A stretch of DNA of 64,000 nt from Euonymus europaeus (taxonomy: Eukaryota > Streptophyta > Magnoliopsida > Celastrales > Celastraceae). The notes beneath the pieces were generated by a model, which did no database searches, had not been told where the DNA came from, and saw only the letters and a list, made by a program, of their open reading frames with translations. A program made the position numbers and the translations under genes. The stretch lies in contig OY756972.1 of NCBI GenBank assembly GCA_963580455.1, forward strand, positions 821,001 to 885,000. The letters run 5' to 3'. Every line of letters begins with the position of its first letter. The first letter of the stretch is position 1. Shown one piece after another: positions 61,145-64,000 of the stretch.

Positions 61145-61688
61145 TTCGGTGATTTTTTGCTTGATTACACACTACTTTTCGAGCTCTACTATCCTAGCGT
61201 TTCGGATATTGATTTCAGAACTCGTGGCTAGTAGGTCTCGTTTCACCTAGTTAGCCGCGAAATGTGGTTTCTTTACGTAAACGGTTTTATGAATATCCGT
61301 TGACTCCGAGTTCTGAATTCGGTGATTTTTAGCTTGATTTCACACTACTTTTCGAGCTCTACAATCCTGGCATTTCGGATTTTTATATCAGAACTCGTGG
61401 CTAGTAGGTCTCGTTTCACCTAGTTAGCCGCGAAATGTGGTTACTTTACGTAAACGGTTTTATGAATATCCGTTGACTCCGAGTTCTGAATTCGGTGATT
61501 TTTAGCTTGATTTCACACTACTTTTCGAGCTCTACAATCCTGGCATTTCGGATTTTGATTTCAGAACTCGTGGCAAGTAGGTCTCGATTCACCTATTTAG
61601 CCGCGAAATGTGGTTTCTTTACGTAAACGGTTTTATGAATATCCGTTGACTCCGAGTTCTGAATTCGGTGATTTTTAGCTTGATTTCA

Positions 61689-62380
61689 CACTACTTTTCG
61701 AGCTCTACAATCGTGGTGTTTCGGATTTTGATTTCAGAGCTCGTGGCTAGTAGGTCTCGTTTCACCTAGTTAGCCGCGAAATGTGATTTCTTTACGTAAA
61801 CGGTTTTATGAATATCCGTTGACTCCGAGTTCTGAATTCGGTGATTTTTAGCTTGATTTCACACTACTTTTCGAGCTCTACAATCTTGGGTTTTCGGTTT
61901 TCAATTTCAGAACTCGTGGTTAGTAGGTCTCGTTTCATCTAGTTAGCCGTGAAATGTCATTTCTTTACGTAAACAGTTTTATGAATATCCGTTGACTCCG
62001 AGTTCTGAATTCGGTGATTTTTAGCTTGATTTCATACTAATTTTCGAGCTCTACAATCCTGGTGTTTCGGATTTTGATTTCAGAACTCGTGGCTAGTAGG
62101 TCTCGTTTCACCTAGTTAGCCGCGAAATGTGGTTTCTTTACGTAAACGGTTTTATGAATATCCGTTGACTCCGAGTTCTGAATTCGGTGATTTTTAGCTT
62201 GATTTCACACTACTTTTCGAGCTCTACAATCCTGGCATTTCGGATTTTGATTTCAGAACTCGTGGCTAGTAGGTCTCGATTCACCTATTTAGCCGCGAAA
62301 TGTGGTTTCTTTACGTAAACGGTTTTATGAATATCCGTTGACTCCGAGTTCTGAATTCGGTGATTTTTAGCTTGATTTCA
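61689..62380 (+). repeat. 4-monomer higher-order repeat, right-end block, copy 1 (692 bp)
   Basis: It begins with ATCGTGGTG and CAGAGCTCG, then CTTGGGTTTTCGG with GTTTTCAATTTC and GCCGTGAAATG, then CATACTAATTTTCG. The fourth monomer (CTGGCATTTCGG, ATTCACC) differs from that of the next two copies. Confidence 0.88.
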
Positions 62381-63071
62381 CACTACTTTTCGAGCTCTAC
62401 AATCGTGGTGTTTCGGATTTTGATTTCAGAGCTCGTGGCTAGTAGGTCTCGTTTCACCTAGTTAGCCGCGAAATGTGGTTTCTTTACGTAAACGGTTTAT
62501 GAATATCCGTTGACTCCGAGTTCTGAATTCGGTGATTTTTAGCTTGATTTCACACTACTTTTCGAGCTCTACAATCTTGGGTTTTCGGTTTTCAATTTCA
62601 GAACTCGTGGCTAGTAGGTCTCGTTTCATCTAGTTAGCCGTGAAATGTCGTTTCTTTACGTAAACAGTTTTATGAATATCCGTTGACTCCGAGTTCTGAA
62701 TTCGGTGATTTTTAGCTTGATTTCATACTAATTTTCGAGCTCTACAATCCTGGTGTTTCGGATTTTGATTTCAGAACTCGTGGCTAGTAGGTCTCGTTTC
62801 ACCTAGTTAGCCGCGAAATGTGGTTTCTTTATGTAAACGGTTTTATGAATATCCGTTGACTTCGAGTTCTGAATTCGATGATTTTTAGCTTGATTTCATA
62901 CTAGTTTTCGAGCTCTACAATCCTGTGTTTTCGGATTTTGATTTCAGAACTCGTGGCTAGTTGGTCTCGTTTCACCTAGTTAGCCGCGAAATGTGGTTTC
63001 TTTACGTAAACGGTTTTATGAATATCCGTTGACTCCGAGTTCTGAATTCGGTGATTTTTAGCTTGATTTCA
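62381..63071 (+). repeat. 4-monomer higher-order repeat, right-end block, copy 2 (691 bp)
   Basis: It has the same first three monomers, with a 1-bp loss (ACGGTTTATG near 62,493), and a fourth monomer with CATACTAGTTTTCG and CTGTGTTTTCGG. Confidence 0.9.
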
Positions 63072-63762
63072 CACTACTTTTCGAGCTCTACAATCGTGGT
63101 GTTTCGGATTTTGATTTCAGAGCTCGTGGCTAGTAGGTCTCGTTTCACCTAGTTAGCCGCGAAATGTGGTTTCTTTACGTAAACGGTTTATGAATATCCG
63201 TTGACTCCGAGTTCTGAATTCGGTGATTTTTAGCTTGATTTCACACTACTTTTCGAGCTCTACAATCTTGGGTTTTCGGTTTTCAATTTCAGAACTCGTG
63301 GCTAGTAGGTCTCGTTTCATCTAGTTAGCCGTGAAATGTCGTTTCTTTACGTAAACAGTTTTATGAATATCCGTTGACTCCGAGTTCTGAATTCGGTGAT
63401 TTTTAGCTTGATTTCATACTAATTTTCGAGCTCTACAATCCTGGTGTTTCGGATTTTGATTTCAGAACTCGTGGCTAGTAGGTCTCGTTTCACCTAGTTA
63501 GCCGCGAAATGTGGTTTCTTTATGTAAACGGTTTTATGAATATCCGTTGACTACGAGTTCTGAATTCGATGATTTTTAGCTTGATTTCATACTAGTTTTC
63601 GAGCTCTACAATCCTGTGTTTTCGGATTTTGATTTCAGAACTCGTGGCTAGTTGGTCTCGTTTCACCTAGTTAGCCGCGAAATGTGGTTTCTTTACGTAA
63701 ACGGTTTTATGAATATCCGTTGACTCCGAGTTCTGAATTCGGTGATTTTTAGCTTGATTTCA
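63072..63762 (+). repeat. 4-monomer higher-order repeat, right-end block, copy 3 (691 bp)
   Basis: It carries the same 1-bp loss (near 63,184) and the same fourth monomer as copy 2, so copies 2 and 3 are the youngest pair. The next monomer, at 63763, does not restart the series. Confidence 0.9.
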
Positions 63763-64000
63763 CACTACTTTTCGAGCTCTACAATCTTGGTTTTTCGGTT
63801 TTAAATTTCAGAACTCGTGGCTAGTAGGTCTCGTTTCATCTAGTTAGCCGCAAAATGTGGTTTCTTTATGTAAACAGTTTTATGAATATCCGTTGACTCC
63901 GAGTTCTGAATTCGGTGATTTTTAGCTTGATTTCACACTACTTTTCGAGCTCTACAATCCTGGTGTTTCGAATTTTGATTTCAGAACTCGTGGCTAGTAG

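Larger units (their letters stand above)
1..64000 (+). repeat. Satellite DNA array, 173-bp monomer, about 370 head-to-tail copies
   Basis: The landmark CACTAC recurs every 171-173 bp (for example at 1, 174, 345, 518, 690, 863, 1036), and the same order of motifs follows it each time through to base 64,000. All copies read in the same direction; I saw no inverted segment and no interruption by unrelated DNA. Copies differ by scattered substitutions, 1-bp indels and a few larger deletions listed separately. Because 173 leaves remainder 2 when divided by 3, the frame rotates with each copy, and every monomer carries several TAG, TGA and TAA triplets, so no long frame can exist. A monomer near one nucleosome repeat and an array without transposons are typical of centromeric or pericentromeric satellites. 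That placement, and a plant origin, are inferences. The family name is not recognised. Confidence 0.98.

Noticed and set aside
1..64000. CRISPR-like repeat/spacer array
   Set aside because: The entire 173-bp period is conserved with no unique spacers, and the unit is far longer than a CRISPR repeat.
1..64000. Naming the host or satellite family from the monomer
   Set aside because: Length alone (about 170-180 bp) is shared by many plant and animal satellites, and I do not recognise the sequence; any name would be a guess.

Overview
The whole 64 kb window is one uninterrupted head-to-tail satellite DNA array. It holds about 370 tandem copies of a monomer whose standard length is 173 bp, all in the same orientation on the + strand. 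The array runs off both ends of the window. I found no protein-coding gene, RNA gene, transposon, CRISPR array, origin or unique sequence. The longest open frames are 60-63 codons. They are chance readings through the monomer: 173 is not a multiple of 3, so every frame soon meets the stop codons that each copy carries.

This is a eukaryotic chromosome, most likely a centromeric or pericentromeric block. A monomer close to one nucleosome plus linker, strict head-to-tail order, layered higher-order repeats (HORs) and no transposon insertions all fit that. A flowering plant is my first guess, from monomer size and style. I do not recognise the family and cannot name a species. A typical monomer is about 41% G+C and strongly T-rich on the + strand. 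It is rich in CpG (11 per monomer) and carries SacI (GAGCTC), SnaBI (TACGTA, inside the 10-bp palindrome TTTACGTAAA) and EcoRI (GAATTC, inside a 17-bp near-perfect dyad) sites. Monomer positions below count from the C of CACTAC as position 1.

Layout. 1-2.8 kb: a 4-monomer HOR (about 691 bp) present three times. About 1.94-7.67 kb: a segment that recurs at about 10.5-18.7 kb, the second copy enlarged by an internal 2,509-bp (15-monomer) tandem duplication. 5.89-10.38 kb: a 2,074-bp (12-monomer) tandem duplication whose second copy gained 345 bp. 18.7-23.6 kb: mixed monomers with small local duplications. 23,596-32,762: the clearest HOR, an 11-monomer unit of 1,903 bp in five copies, with a 3,633-bp super-unit on top. 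32.8-46.1 kb: longer, looser duplications (offsets 4,652, 4,460 and 1,365 bp) tracked by a monomer with a 19-bp deletion. 46.9 kb: a 32-bp monomer remnant. 48.6-54.4 kb: a 7-monomer HOR marked by a 24-bp deletion and followed by a perfect EcoRI-centred palindrome. 51.7-58 kb: trimer duplications (518-519 bp). 61,689-63,762: another 4-monomer HOR (about 691 bp).

Nothing here works as a pathway. The information is in the repeat history: deletions, chimeric monomers and nested duplications show repeated unequal exchange or conversion at scales from 1 to about 50 monomers. All similarity ranges were read by eye from marker variants. Offsets are exact for the marker bases named; outer block limits are approximate.
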